Assembly: GCA_023422555.1 (NCBI GenBank)
Contig: JAFAGQ010000055.1
Location: 1-16,990, forward strand
Origin: Pseudomonadota bacterium
GTDB taxonomy: Bacteria > Pseudomonadota > Gammaproteobacteria > Burkholderiales > Burkholderiaceae_B
Direction of reading: 5' to 3'
Length of the DNA: 16,990 nt
The stretch's first letter is position 1. Each line of letters starts with the position of its first letter. The translations under genes were made by a program, and so were the position numbers. Under the pieces are notes generated by a model. That model worked only from the letters and a program-made list of their open reading frames with translations. It did not search any database and was not told the origin of the DNA. This document shows positions 7,585 to 14,821 of this stretch, piece after piece.

Positions 7585-8430
7585 ATGGGCCAGCAACGTA
7601 TATCCAAAACTTTTGCCAGACTGGGCGACCGTTGCGCCCTGGTCCCATTCATCACCGCCGGTGATCCTGATGCGACCAGCACCGTGCCACTTATGCATGG
7701 GATGGTTCGCGCGGGCGCCGATATTATTGAGCTGGGTGTACCGTTTTCTGACCCCATGGCCGACGGGCCGGTTATCCAGCAGGCCGCCGAGCGAGCCATC
7801 GCCAATGGCGTGGGGCTGGGAGAAGTGCTCGATATGGTTGCCAGCTTCCGTAAAATGGACCAAAGTACACCCGTCGTGCTAATGGGCTACGCCAATCCGA
7901 TAGAAGCCATGGGACAGACAGAATTTGCTGCCCGAGCCCAGAAGGCAGGGGTGGACGGGATACTTATCGTTGATTGTCCACCTGAAGAATATAATGATTT
8001 TTCTGCGGATCTTCGCACCCGCGGAATTTCGCCAATCTTTCTGCTTTCTCCCACATCAACCGAGACACGGATACAATCGGTGGCAAAAGTGGCAGAGGGT
8101 TACGTGTATTATGTGTCCCTGCGCGGAATTACAGGTTCGGCAGACCTCGATATTGACGATGTACGCGAGCGTGTCGCGTTCATTAAAAAACATGTGTCCA
8201 TTCCGGTAGGAGTGGGTTTTGGAATTCGTGACGCTGATAGTGCTGCAAAAGTAGCGGAAACGGCAGATGCCGTTGTCATCGGCAGTCGTCTGATTGAAAC
8301 CATCGCAAAAGCCATCGACGGCGTACCGCAGGACCGTCGTACCGACATTGCTGTCGAGACCGCCGGTAACTGGCTGCGTGATGTCCGGCAGGCGCTGGAT
8401 AAAGTCAGAAAAACAGGTATTCAGAAATAA
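7585..8430 (+). CDS. trpA: Tryptophan synthase alpha subunit
   Basis: This subunit cleaves indole-3-glycerol phosphate to indole and glyceraldehyde 3-phosphate and channels indole to TrpB. The 281-residue TIM-barrel protein has the catalytic pair at the same positions as E. coli: Glu49 in IELGVPFSDP and Asp60 in PMADGP. PFITAGDP at 21-28, the conserved loop VSLRGITG and the phosphate-binding GFGIRDAD stretch are all present. It is slightly longer than the E. coli protein (268), mainly at the C-terminus. trpB is nine bases upstream and accD nine bases downstream, so it sits within an operon. Confidence 0.97.
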   Translation: MGQQRISKTFARLGDRCALVPFITAGDPDATSTVPLMHGMVRAGADIIELGVPFSDPMADGPVIQQAAERAIANGVGLGEVLDMVASFRKMDQSTPVVLMGYANPIEAMGQTEFAARAQKAGVDGILIVDCPPEEYNDFSADLRTRGISPIFLLSPTSTETRIQSVAKVAEGYVYYVSLRGITGSADLDIDDVRERVAFIKKHVSIPVGVGFGIRDADSAAKVAETADAVVIGSRLIETIAKAIDGVPQDRRTDIAVETAGNWLRDVRQALDKVRKTGIQK

Positions 8431-8439
8431 GGATTTTTC

Positions 8440-9315
8440 ATGAGCTGGTTAGACAAGATTCTTCCACCACGCATCAACAAGAAGACAGAACAGCAGGGAC
8501 GTCGTGTGCCCGAGGGTTTGTGGGTCAAGTGCCCCGCCTGCGAATCGGTTCTGTATAACGATGACCTGGTCGAAACCGTCAATGTGTGCCCCAAGTGCGG
8601 CCATCATATGCGGCTGAATGCCCGTGCGCGTATCGATTCGCTGCTGGACGCGGATGGCCGCGTTGAAATCGGCGACAGTATCCGGTCCACCGATCCGCTC
8701 AAATTCAAGGATAGTCGCAAATATCCTGAGCGTCTGGCCGAAGCTACGCAAAAATCCGGGGAATCCGATGCCCTGGTGGTCATGAGTGGCAGCATTTGTA
8801 CCGTTCCCGTTGTGCTTGCCTGCTTTGAGTTCGACTTCATGGGGGGCTCTATGGGCTCGGTTGTGGGCGAACGTTTTGTGCGCGGTGTACGTGCAGCCAT
8901 ACAGAACAAAACGCCGTTCATTTGCGTCGCAGCATCTGGCGGCGCGCGCATGCAGGAAAGCCTGTTTTCGCTGATGCAAATGGCCAAAACCAATGCCATG
9001 CTGACGCGCCTGTCCCAGGAAGGCCTGCCGTTTATCAGTATTCTGACTGATCCTACCATGGGCGGCGTGTCGGCCAGTTTCGCCTTTATGGGGGATGTCG
9101 TGATTGCCGAGCCGAAAGCATTGATTGGCTTTGCGGGCCCACGCGTTATTGAACAGACCGTAAGGGAGCAATTGCCCGAAGGTTTCCAGCGTGCCGAATT
9201 CCTGCTGGAAAAGGGCGCGGTCGATATGGTGATTGACCGTCGGGAGCTGCGTACCGAACTGGCACGCCTGATGGCTTTGCTGACCCGTCAATCCAGCGAA
9301 GCGGTTTCTGCCTGA
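8440..9315 (+). CDS. accD: Acetyl-CoA carboxylase carboxyltransferase beta subunit
   Basis: With AccA this subunit moves the carboxyl group from biotin-carrier protein to acetyl-CoA, making malonyl-CoA for fatty acid synthesis. The 291-residue protein has the N-terminal zinc ribbon (Cys31, Cys34, Cys50, Cys53) characteristic of AccD. The crotonase-fold core includes the GGSMGSVVGE stretch near residue 136, ASGGARMQES and GFAGPRVIEQT. The Shine-Dalgarno TAAGGA overlaps the trpA stop codon, indicating coupling. The trpB-trpA-accD order is common in betaproteobacteria; folC often follows accD in relatives, whereas a marR gene follows here. Confidence 0.97.
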   Translation: MSWLDKILPPRINKKTEQQGRRVPEGLWVKCPACESVLYNDDLVETVNVCPKCGHHMRLNARARIDSLLDADGRVEIGDSIRSTDPLKFKDSRKYPERLAEATQKSGESDALVVMSGSICTVPVVLACFEFDFMGGSMGSVVGERFVRGVRAAIQNKTPFICVAASGGARMQESLFSLMQMAKTNAMLTRLSQEGLPFISILTDPTMGGVSASFAFMGDVVIAEPKALIGFAGPRVIEQTVREQLPEGFQRAEFLLEKGAVDMVIDRRELRTELARLMALLTRQSSEAVSA

Positions 9316-9328
9316 TTGGCCGGACGCC

Positions 9329-9769
9329 ATGGACGCGGATCTTTTCAGGCTTGAAAGAACGCTAACCTATCAGTTGCATCAGTTATCACGACTGATCGAC
9401 AGACGGCTTAATTTTTCCGATCTTGAGCGCATTAATCTCAATGCGAGCGAAGGTCGGACGATTGCGATTCTTGGCTATTATGGAAGTGTATCTGTGATGC
9501 AGCTGGCTCGCCTGGGAAATCTGGACAAGAGTCATGCCAGTCGGGCCGTTGTTACACTGGTTGATAAAGGCATCATCGAAAAGCGCAGCGACAGTCGGGA
9601 TGCACGCGCGTTTGTACTGCTTCTGACCGAAGAAGGCAAAGTCGTCTATTCAGAAATAGTCGATCTGATAATCAAGCGCAATGAAATCGCGATGCGCACA
9701 CTGACTCTTCGCGAAAAGCAGGCGCTTTTCAGTATCTTCAGCAAAATCCAACAGAATCTGGCCGAATAA
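9329..9769 (+). CDS. MarR-family transcriptional regulator
   Basis: The 146-residue protein has the MarR layout: N-terminal dimerisation helices (1-38), a winged helix-turn-helix at about 45-102 (SVMQLARLGNLDKSHASRAVVTLVDKG) with the wing RSDSRDARAFVLLLT at 87-100, and C-terminal dimerisation helices. Such proteins are dimeric DNA-binding repressors or activators, often responding to phenolic or CoA ligands; no ligand can be inferred here. It begins 13 bases after accD with a weak GGA ribosome binding site and is probably the last gene of the trpBA-accD operon. Its stop codon lies inside the first unit of a 14-bp tandem repeat. Its targets are unknown. Confidence 0.88.
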   Translation: MDADLFRLERTLTYQLHQLSRLIDRRLNFSDLERINLNASEGRTIAILGYYGSVSVMQLARLGNLDKSHASRAVVTLVDKGIIEKRSDSRDARAFVLLLTEEGKVVYSEIVDLIIKRNEIAMRTLTLREKQALFSIFSKIQQNLAE

Positions 9770-9818
9770 CTGTCTACGAATAACAGTCTACGAATAGCTG
9801 TCTACGAATAACTGTCTG
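9764..9818 (+). repeat. 14-bp tandem repeat, about 3.9 copies, starting at the marR stop
   Basis: The units are GAATAACTGTCTAC (9764-9777), GAATAACAGTCTAC (9778-9791), GAATAGCTGTCTAC (9792-9805) and GAATAACTGTCTG (9806-9818). The copies differ by one base each. The first unit supplies the final Glu codon (GAA) and the TAA stop of marR, so the array looks like a duplication of the gene's own 3' end. Confidence 0.95.
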
Positions 9819-9850
9819 ATATCGGCGCGAACATTACCACCAAAAGAAAT

Positions 9851-9898
9851 GCCCCTTGCTTTTGACACCGTTAAGGTGTCGCAGACAAGGGGCTTTTT
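9851..9898. terminator. Nested-hairpin, probably bidirectional terminator between marR and rne
   Basis: The outer stem GCCCCTTG (9851-9858) pairs with CAAGGGGC (9886-9893). The inner stem GACACC (9864-9869) pairs with GGTGTC (9875-9880). TTTTT follows on the plus strand, and AAAAGAAAT precedes it, giving a U-rich tail on the minus strand. It sits between two convergent genes and can serve both. Confidence 0.85.
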
Positions 9899-9962
9899 AT
9901 GCCGCCCGCTTTCCGACTGGAAAGCGACGGCCTGGCGCTTTACAGCACGCTACACAACGACT

Positions 9963-12900
9963 TTACTCGCCGCGTGTTTCCACAATTTCCAGCTGTTCCT
10001 GCTGAACCTGTGCGCGCGCTTTACGAGGGCGACCCGCGGGTTTTGGCGGTGCGGCACTCAGGGCCTGCTCGGTGAGTCCTGCGCGGGTTTCAACCCATTC
10101 CATTCCCACGCTGGAGACAATCTCCTTGAGTACTTCCTTATTTGCGTAACCCGCAGTTTTACCTGCGTCATCTGACTGTGTGTCAGCAGAGGCGGGGGCT
10201 TCTTCAGCTGCAACGTCTTTGACAGCCGTTGCAGTTGCGGTTGCCGTTACTGGTTCCGCTGCCGCTGGCGATTTGCTTTCCTGAGTCGTCTCAGACGCTT
10301 TGCCTGCGTCAGCAACGTCTCCTGCAGCAACATCGTCGGCGACGACTTCCTGAGTCTCTGCATCAGATGTCTCTGCACGGTCGGTGGCGGCAGGTGCCGC
10401 TGCTGAATGAGCAGCGTTGCTGGCGGTTTCCACTTTCGGCTCGGCAGTGACTGCTGTCGTTACGTCCGGCGTTTCCAGTGAAGATTCCGCTGCAGATGCG
10501 CTGGCTGGCACAGCTTCGACAGCTTCGACCTTGGCGGGTGCATCGTTATTGGCCGCAGGTTCTGTCCTGGGCTGTTTAACCTCTTCTGCAGGGGGCTGTA
10601 CGCCAGTAACAGGTTCGGCAAGGGCAGCAACCGGATGATCGGCAGCGGCAACAGGGGCAGAGGCCTCAGATGTTGAAGCGTCTGGCTTGTCTCCTGTCAC
10701 AGCGTCGGCTTTTTTCGATTCAGCTGAATTTGCAGACGATGGGCTGGCGTTATCCTTTGCGTCTGTCGCATCCACTTTTGCTGATGCAGCAGCATCACCG
10801 GCAGCCTGGTCTTGTCCATGAGCAGCCTGATCAATCGCTTCTGCTGCTATTGCGGCCTGTTCAGATCCGGCAGCGGCACCTGAGCCGGCTGCGAGCAGCA
10901 CATCGTTGGGCACAAAAGAGGCTTTATCTGTGGCTGTAGTTTCAGTCGAATCGTTCTGACGGCGACCACGACGGCTGCGACGACGACGGCGGCGAGGTTC
11001 AGCGTCGCCGGTCTGATTGTCTTCACCTTCGGCAGCTACAGTGTTTTTCTCGTCGGAATCGTCTTCGATGAGGTCTTTTTCCAGCGGTGTGGGACGGGCA
11101 GCAGTTTCTGTCTGCGGCTGACGACCACGACGCTGCGATGGCGCCTTCTCTGTGCTGGCGGCTTCTGTGCCTGACTCTTCACTGGCTGCGGCTTCAGTAT
11201 TTGCCGTTACTGCAGACACTTCGGTCTCATCGGAGGCATTGCGACGATTGCGTCCACGTCCGCGACGGTTACGTGAGCGACCACCAGTGTCTTCGCTACT
11301 GGCGCTATCCTGATCCTGAGTCGGACGGGCTGTCTTGTTCTCAGCAGCGCTGTCGGCCGCAGCGCTGTCATCCTGCTTGCGCTGGCGACCGCGTGGGCTG
11401 CGGCGGTTTTCACCATCTTCCTCGGTTTTGGCCGGCGTGCGTTTTTCGCCTCGGCGGTTGCGCCCGCCGCGCTCTGCGCGTTCACCATTGCCCGATTGAC
11501 GACCACCTGCGCGGCGTCCTTCAGTTTTCTCAGGCGTGGCAGGCGTTTTCTCGGTTTCTGCGGGGGTCACCACTTTGGGACCAGCCAGCCAGGACAGGAC
11601 TTTCTGGAAGATGCCCTGGATGCCTGGAACAGGCGCTGCCTGAACCGCTTGTGGCTGAGCTGCCGGCTGAGGCTTGATTGCACTGGGGGCGGGCTGGTCA
11701 GGAGAGATACCTTTGACCAGCGCCTCAGGACGTTCGTTCTGCTCGGATTTTTCCTTGGTGGATTCCCATTTGACCGTCGTTTCCGGTGCCTCGATCAGAT
11801 CGATGCTGGCTTTGGGGTCATCCAGACGCGAATCATCGTAACGAATGCGTTCAATATGATGATGCGGTGTTTCGAAATGCTTGTTCGGAATCAGTACCAG
11901 ATTGACTTTCAGGCGGGATTCCAGCTTGACGATATCGGACCGTTTTTCGTTCATCAGGAAGGTGGCCACTTCTACCGGTACCTGTGCATGCAGGGCTGCG
12001 GTATTTTCTTTCATGGCTTCTTCCTGAAGCAGGCGCAGTACGTTCAGGGCACTGGATTCCACGTCACGGATCACGCCTGTGCCATTGCAGCGCGGGCAGG
12101 TGATATGCGAGCCTTCATTCAGGGCAGGGCGCAGACGCTGACGGGACAGTTCCATCAGGCCGAAACGGGAAATTTTGCCCATTTGCACACGGGCACGATC
12201 CACGTGCAGTGCGTCACGCAGCTTCTGTTCGACGGCGCGCTGGTTCTTGTTGTCTTCCATGTCGATGAAATCGATCACGATCAGACCACCCAGGTCGCGC
12301 AGGCGCAGTTGCCGGGCCACTTCCTCGGCCGCTTCCAGATTGGTACGCAATGCGGTTTCTTCGATATCGGCGCCACGGGTAGAGCGAGCCGAGTTGACGT
12401 CAATCGCCACCAGGGCTTCTGTGTGGTCAATGACCACAGAGCCGCCGGAGGGCAGTTGTACGGTACGGGAATAGGCAGTTTCGATCTGGTGTTCGATCTG
12501 GAAACGGGAGAACAGGGGGATATCGTCCTGATAGCGTTTGACGCGGTTCACGTTGTCAGGCATTACGTCCTGCATGAAGGCGGTTGCCTGCTGCGTGATG
12601 GCCTCGGTGTCGATCAGGATTTCGCTGATATCGGGTGAGAAATAGTCACGGATGGCACGAATGACCAGGCTGGATTCCTGATAAATGAGAACCGGTGCCG
12701 GGTAATCCTTGGCAGCGGCATCAATGGCGCGCCACAGTTGCAGCAGGTATTTAAGATCCCACTGCAGTTCGGGTACGCTGCGGCCGATACCGGCAGTGCG
12801 GGCAATGATGCTCATGCCGCCAGGCAGATCGAGCTGTTCCATGGCATCGCGCAGTTCCTGGCGATCTTCGCCTTCGATTCGGCGGGATACGCCACCACCA

Positions 12901-13301
12901 CGCGGATTGTTGGGCATCAGAACCAGATAGCGGCCCGCCAGGGAAATGAAAGTGGTCAGGGCGGCGCCCTTATTGCCACGTTCTTCTTTTTCTACCTGGA
13001 TGATGAGTTCCTGACCTTCGTGCAGGGCATCCTGAATGCGCGCATTACGCACATCCACACCTTCCTTGAAATAGCTGCGAACCACTTCCTTGAAGGGCAG
13101 AAAGCCGTGACGGTCATGGCCGTAATTGACAAAGCAGGCTTCCAGACCGGGTTCAATACGTGTAATGACCCCTTTGTAGATGCTTCCCTTGCGTTGTTCA
13201 CGACCGGCGGTTTCAATGTCGATGTCGATCAGTTTCTGACCATCGACAATCGCAACGCGTAATTCTTCTTGATGCGTTGCGTTGAATAACATGCGTTTCA
13301 T
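9963..13301 (-). CDS. rne: Ribonuclease E
   Basis: This is the essential endoribonuclease for mRNA turnover and rRNA/tRNA processing and the scaffold of the RNA degradosome. The ATG at 13301 gives MKRMLFNATHQEELR, matching E. coli Rne, with GGAG ten bases upstream; the 31 extra upstream codons are rejected. The product has 1112 residues. The S1 domain lies at about 35-120. The DNase I-like site includes Asp301 (AIDVNSAR) and Asp344 (IVIDFIDM), equivalent to E. coli D303 and D346. The Zn-link CPRCNGTG has Cys402 and Cys405. The C-terminal half is disordered: a short hydrophobic helix at about 560-574, arginine-rich clusters at about 596-642, 675-687 and 770-781, and a long Ala/Glu/Asp/Thr-rich tract. 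A more ordered C-terminal segment (about 1050-1112, including GMEWVETR and LEIVETRGE) follows. It is convergent with marR and divergent from rluC. Confidence 0.96.
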   Translation of the reverse strand: MKRMLFNATHQEELRVAIVDGQKLIDIDIETAGREQRKGSIYKGVITRIEPGLEACFVNYGHDRHGFLPFKEVVRSYFKEGVDVRNARIQDALHEGQELIIQVEKEERGNKGAALTTFISLAGRYLVLMPNNPRGGGVSRRIEGEDRQELRDAMEQLDLPGGMSIIARTAGIGRSVPELQWDLKYLLQLWRAIDAAAKDYPAPVLIYQESSLVIRAIRDYFSPDISEILIDTEAITQQATAFMQDVMPDNVNRVKRYQDDIPLFSRFQIEHQIETAYSRTVQLPSGGSVVIDHTEALVAIDVNSARSTRGADIEETALRTNLEAAEEVARQLRLRDLGGLIVIDFIDMEDNKNQRAVEQKLRDALHVDRARVQMGKISRFGLMELSRQRLRPALNEGSHITCPRCNGTGVIRDVESSALNVLRLLQEEAMKENTAALHAQVPVEVATFLMNEKRSDIVKLESRLKVNLVLIPNKHFETPHHHIERIRYDDSRLDDPKASIDLIEAPETTVKWESTKEKSEQNERPEALVKGISPDQPAPSAIKPQPAAQPQAVQAAPVPGIQGIFQKVLSWLAGPKVVTPAETEKTPATPEKTEGRRAGGRQSGNGERAERGGRNRRGEKRTPAKTEEDGENRRSPRGRQRKQDDSAAADSAAENKTARPTQDQDSASSEDTGGRSRNRRGRGRNRRNASDETEVSAVTANTEAAASEESGTEAASTEKAPSQRRGRQPQTETAARPTPLEKDLIEDDSDEKNTVAAEGEDNQTGDAEPRRRRRRSRRGRRQNDSTETTATDKASFVPNDVLLAAGSGAAAGSEQAAIAAEAIDQAAHGQDQAAGDAAASAKVDATDAKDNASPSSANSAESKKADAVTGDKPDASTSEASAPVAAADHPVAALAEPVTGVQPPAEEVKQPRTEPAANNDAPAKVEAVEAVPASASAAESSLETPDVTTAVTAEPKVETASNAAHSAAAPAATDRAETSDAETQEVVADDVAAGDVADAGKASETTQESKSPAAAEPVTATATATAVKDVAAEEAPASADTQSDDAGKTAGYANKEVLKEIVSSVGMEWVETRAGLTEQALSAAPPKPAGRPRKARAQVQQEQLEIVETRGE

Positions 13302-13322
13302 AGAGCAGTTTCTCCAATAAAC

Positions 13323-13347
13323 GAGTGCAACGAACGCCGTTGCACTC
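13323..13347 (-). promoter_or_regulatory. Perfect hairpin in the rne leader next to the Shine-Dalgarno
   Basis: GAGTGCAACG (13323-13332) and CGTTGCACTC (13338-13347) form a perfect 10-bp stem with a 5-base loop. On the rne transcript the hairpin ends 7 nt before the GGAG and 21 nt before the start codon. No U-run follows, so it is not a terminator. By analogy with the autoregulated rne leader of E. coli, it is a candidate control element. Confidence 0.7.
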
Positions 13348-13386
13348 ACCAGGAGTGACTGTTGAAACGTACGAACAGACGACTGA

Positions 13387-13405
13387 CTGCGCAAATCCTG
13401 CGCAG
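13387..13405 (-). promoter_or_regulatory. Second hairpin in the rne leader
   Basis: CTGCGCA (13387-13393) and TGCGCAG (13399-13405) form a 7-bp GC-rich stem with a 5-base loop, 39 bases upstream of the start-proximal hairpin on the rne transcript. It is probably structural or regulatory in the leader; its function is inferred from position only. Confidence 0.5.
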
Positions 13406-13639
13406 GCAGGGGCGCTTTATGTGCGACTATCTGCCGTCGGATCGCGACGTGCAGCAGAGCCAGTCAGAAAATTAACAGAGTAAAGTAATTTCAATTGTTG
13501 AATTCTTCTGTGTTTCCTTCCTGCCTTCACCTTGCGGTGCCGTCAGGATGGAATAAAAACCAGGGCGCTTCGTTCATTCTGTACGCAAATAAACAGTTAG
13601 GCGGTGTATCTGTGGGCAGATGATGTATGGCCTGCCGCG

Positions 13640-13667
13640 TTAATAACAGATACGACATTCGCCGCAA
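13640..13667 (-). promoter_or_regulatory. Candidate rne promoter
   Basis: On the minus strand TTGCGG (13667-13662) and an extended -10, TGT-TATTAA (13648-13640), are 16 bases apart. A start about seven bases downstream would give a leader of roughly 330 nt, similar in length to that of E. coli rne. The hexamer matches are modest (3/6 and 4/6), so this is a suggestion. Confidence 0.3.
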
Positions 13668-13849
13668 TGTTTATGAGCCAGTCACTCAAAAGACTGAAAT
13701 ACAGATATCGGATTGACGTTAGGACGGTACAATGCGTATTTGGCTGACGGGCGGAGACCTGCTTGCAGTAACTTGACTGCGGGTTTCTCAACGCCGGACG
13801 GTTTTATTCAGTCTTTTTGTGGTCTCCGAATTATAAGGCTCTTTTGAGT

Positions 13850-14800
13850 ATGTGCAAACAAACTTCTGATAAAAAACCCATTTTCTCTGTCCGGCTGGTC
13901 CGGGCGGATGCGGGTTCCGACGGTCAGCGCATCGACAATTTCCTGATTCGTGAGTGCAAAGGAGTACCTAAAAGCCATATTTACAAGTCCATCCGAAGTG
14001 GCCAGGTGCGGGTGAACAAGGGGCGGGTACAGGCGGAATACCGGGTCAAGTCGGGCGATGAAATCCGCATTCCGCCCTTCAGGGTCGCTGCGCCCGACGA
14101 GAAACGCCCTGCGCCCGCCGCAGAATTTCCCATTGTTTACGAGGATGACGCCCTGATCGTGATCGACAAACCCTCGGGGGTGGCTGTGCATGGAGGCAGT
14201 GGTGTATCTTTCGGTGTCATCGAACAGATGCGCGCTGCGCGTCCGCAGGCGCGCTTTCTTGAGCTGGCCCACCGGCTGGACAAGGAAACATCGGGCCTGC
14301 TGATGATTGCCAAGAAGCGTTCGGCGCTGGTCGCGCTGCATGGCATGCTCAAGGAAAGTCGGGGGCGTAAATGCTATCTGGCGCTGGTTGAGGGCGACTG
14401 GGTGAATGATCGTCAGCATATCCGGCTGCCGCTGGAGAAGTACCTGACCCAGGACGGTGAGCGCCGGGTCCGTGTGCGGGCCGACGGAAAAGAGGCCCAC
14501 ACGATTGTCAGCAAAGTGACCCGTTACGGACAATTTACTCTGGTGAAGGCGGAATTGCGCACGGGCCGTACCCATCAGATCCGCGTCCACCTGGCTGCCA
14601 GCGGTTTTCCCATTGTTGGTGACGAAAAATATGGACACGATGAGGTGCGTGCTGCGTTTGCCAGAAAAGGATTTGGGCGCATGTTCCTGCACGCCAATAC
14701 GCTGGACATTGCCCATCCGCTGACGGGCGAGCCGCTGGCACTTGTCGCACCTCTGCCCAAGGCATGTCAGAAGCTGCTCGATTCCCTTGCGGCGGACTGA
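13850..14800 (+). CDS. rluC: 23S rRNA pseudouridine synthase RluC
   Basis: This enzyme isomerises uridines in the 23S rRNA peptidyl-transferase region (positions 955, 2504 and 2580 in E. coli). The ATG at 13850 gives 316 residues; an upstream non-ATG extension from 13817 lacks a ribosome binding site. An S4 RNA-binding domain occupies about 25-85 (RIDNFLIRECKGVPKSHIYK, then GQVRVNKGR). The RluA-type catalytic domain carries AHRLDKETSG with Asp144, the same number as the catalytic aspartate of E. coli RluC. GRTHQIRVHLA and GDEKYG are also family motifs. It is divergent from rne, as in many proteobacteria, and ends 21 bases before the HAD phosphatase start, so the two are probably co-transcribed. 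Confidence 0.95.
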   Translation: MCKQTSDKKPIFSVRLVRADAGSDGQRIDNFLIRECKGVPKSHIYKSIRSGQVRVNKGRVQAEYRVKSGDEIRIPPFRVAAPDEKRPAPAAEFPIVYEDDALIVIDKPSGVAVHGGSGVSFGVIEQMRAARPQARFLELAHRLDKETSGLLMIAKKRSALVALHGMLKESRGRKCYLALVEGDWVNDRQHIRLPLEKYLTQDGERRVRVRADGKEAHTIVSKVTRYGQFTLVKAELRTGRTHQIRVHLAASGFPIVGDEKYGHDEVRAAFARKGFGRMFLHANTLDIAHPLTGEPLALVAPLPKACQKLLDSLAAD

Positions 14801-14821
14801 TATCGAATGAACGGAAACCCC

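Larger units (their letters stand above)
13302..13849. other. Divergent rne-rluC intergenic region
   Basis: These 548 bases lie between the divergent starts. The rne side (13302-13645) has the character of a long structured leader: two perfect hairpins, a further imperfect nested hairpin at 13519-13548 (TCCTG/CAGGA outer, CACC/GGTG inner), and A/T-rich single-stranded stretches such as 13480-13512. The rluC side (13690-13849) holds a TACAAT at 13728-13733 that could be a -10, without a good -35. A 64-codon minus-strand reading frame (13597-13791) shows no family features. No separate gene or small RNA can be supported from sequence alone. Confidence 0.6.

Noticed and set aside
8449..9330. 293-codon minus-strand open frame opposite accD
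   Set aside because: It is almost exactly antisense to accD, with no motif and no ribosome binding site.
9764..9818. Possible short CRISPR-like array
   Set aside because: The 14-bp units are directly adjacent with no spacers, so this is a plain tandem repeat.
11496..12638. 380-codon plus-strand open frame opposite rne
   Set aside because: It is antisense to the catalytic half of RNase E. It is Phe, Gly and Asp rich, as expected from reverse reading of that gene, with no independent start signal.
13765..13780. Hairpin GCAGT/ACTGC upstream of rluC
   Set aside because: A 5-bp stem without a U-run or proximity to a start codon is too weak to call.
13597..13791. 64-codon minus-strand frame in the rne-rluC spacer
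   Set aside because: No clear ribosome binding site or similarity was seen, and it overlaps the candidate rne promoter; the rne leader explanation is better.
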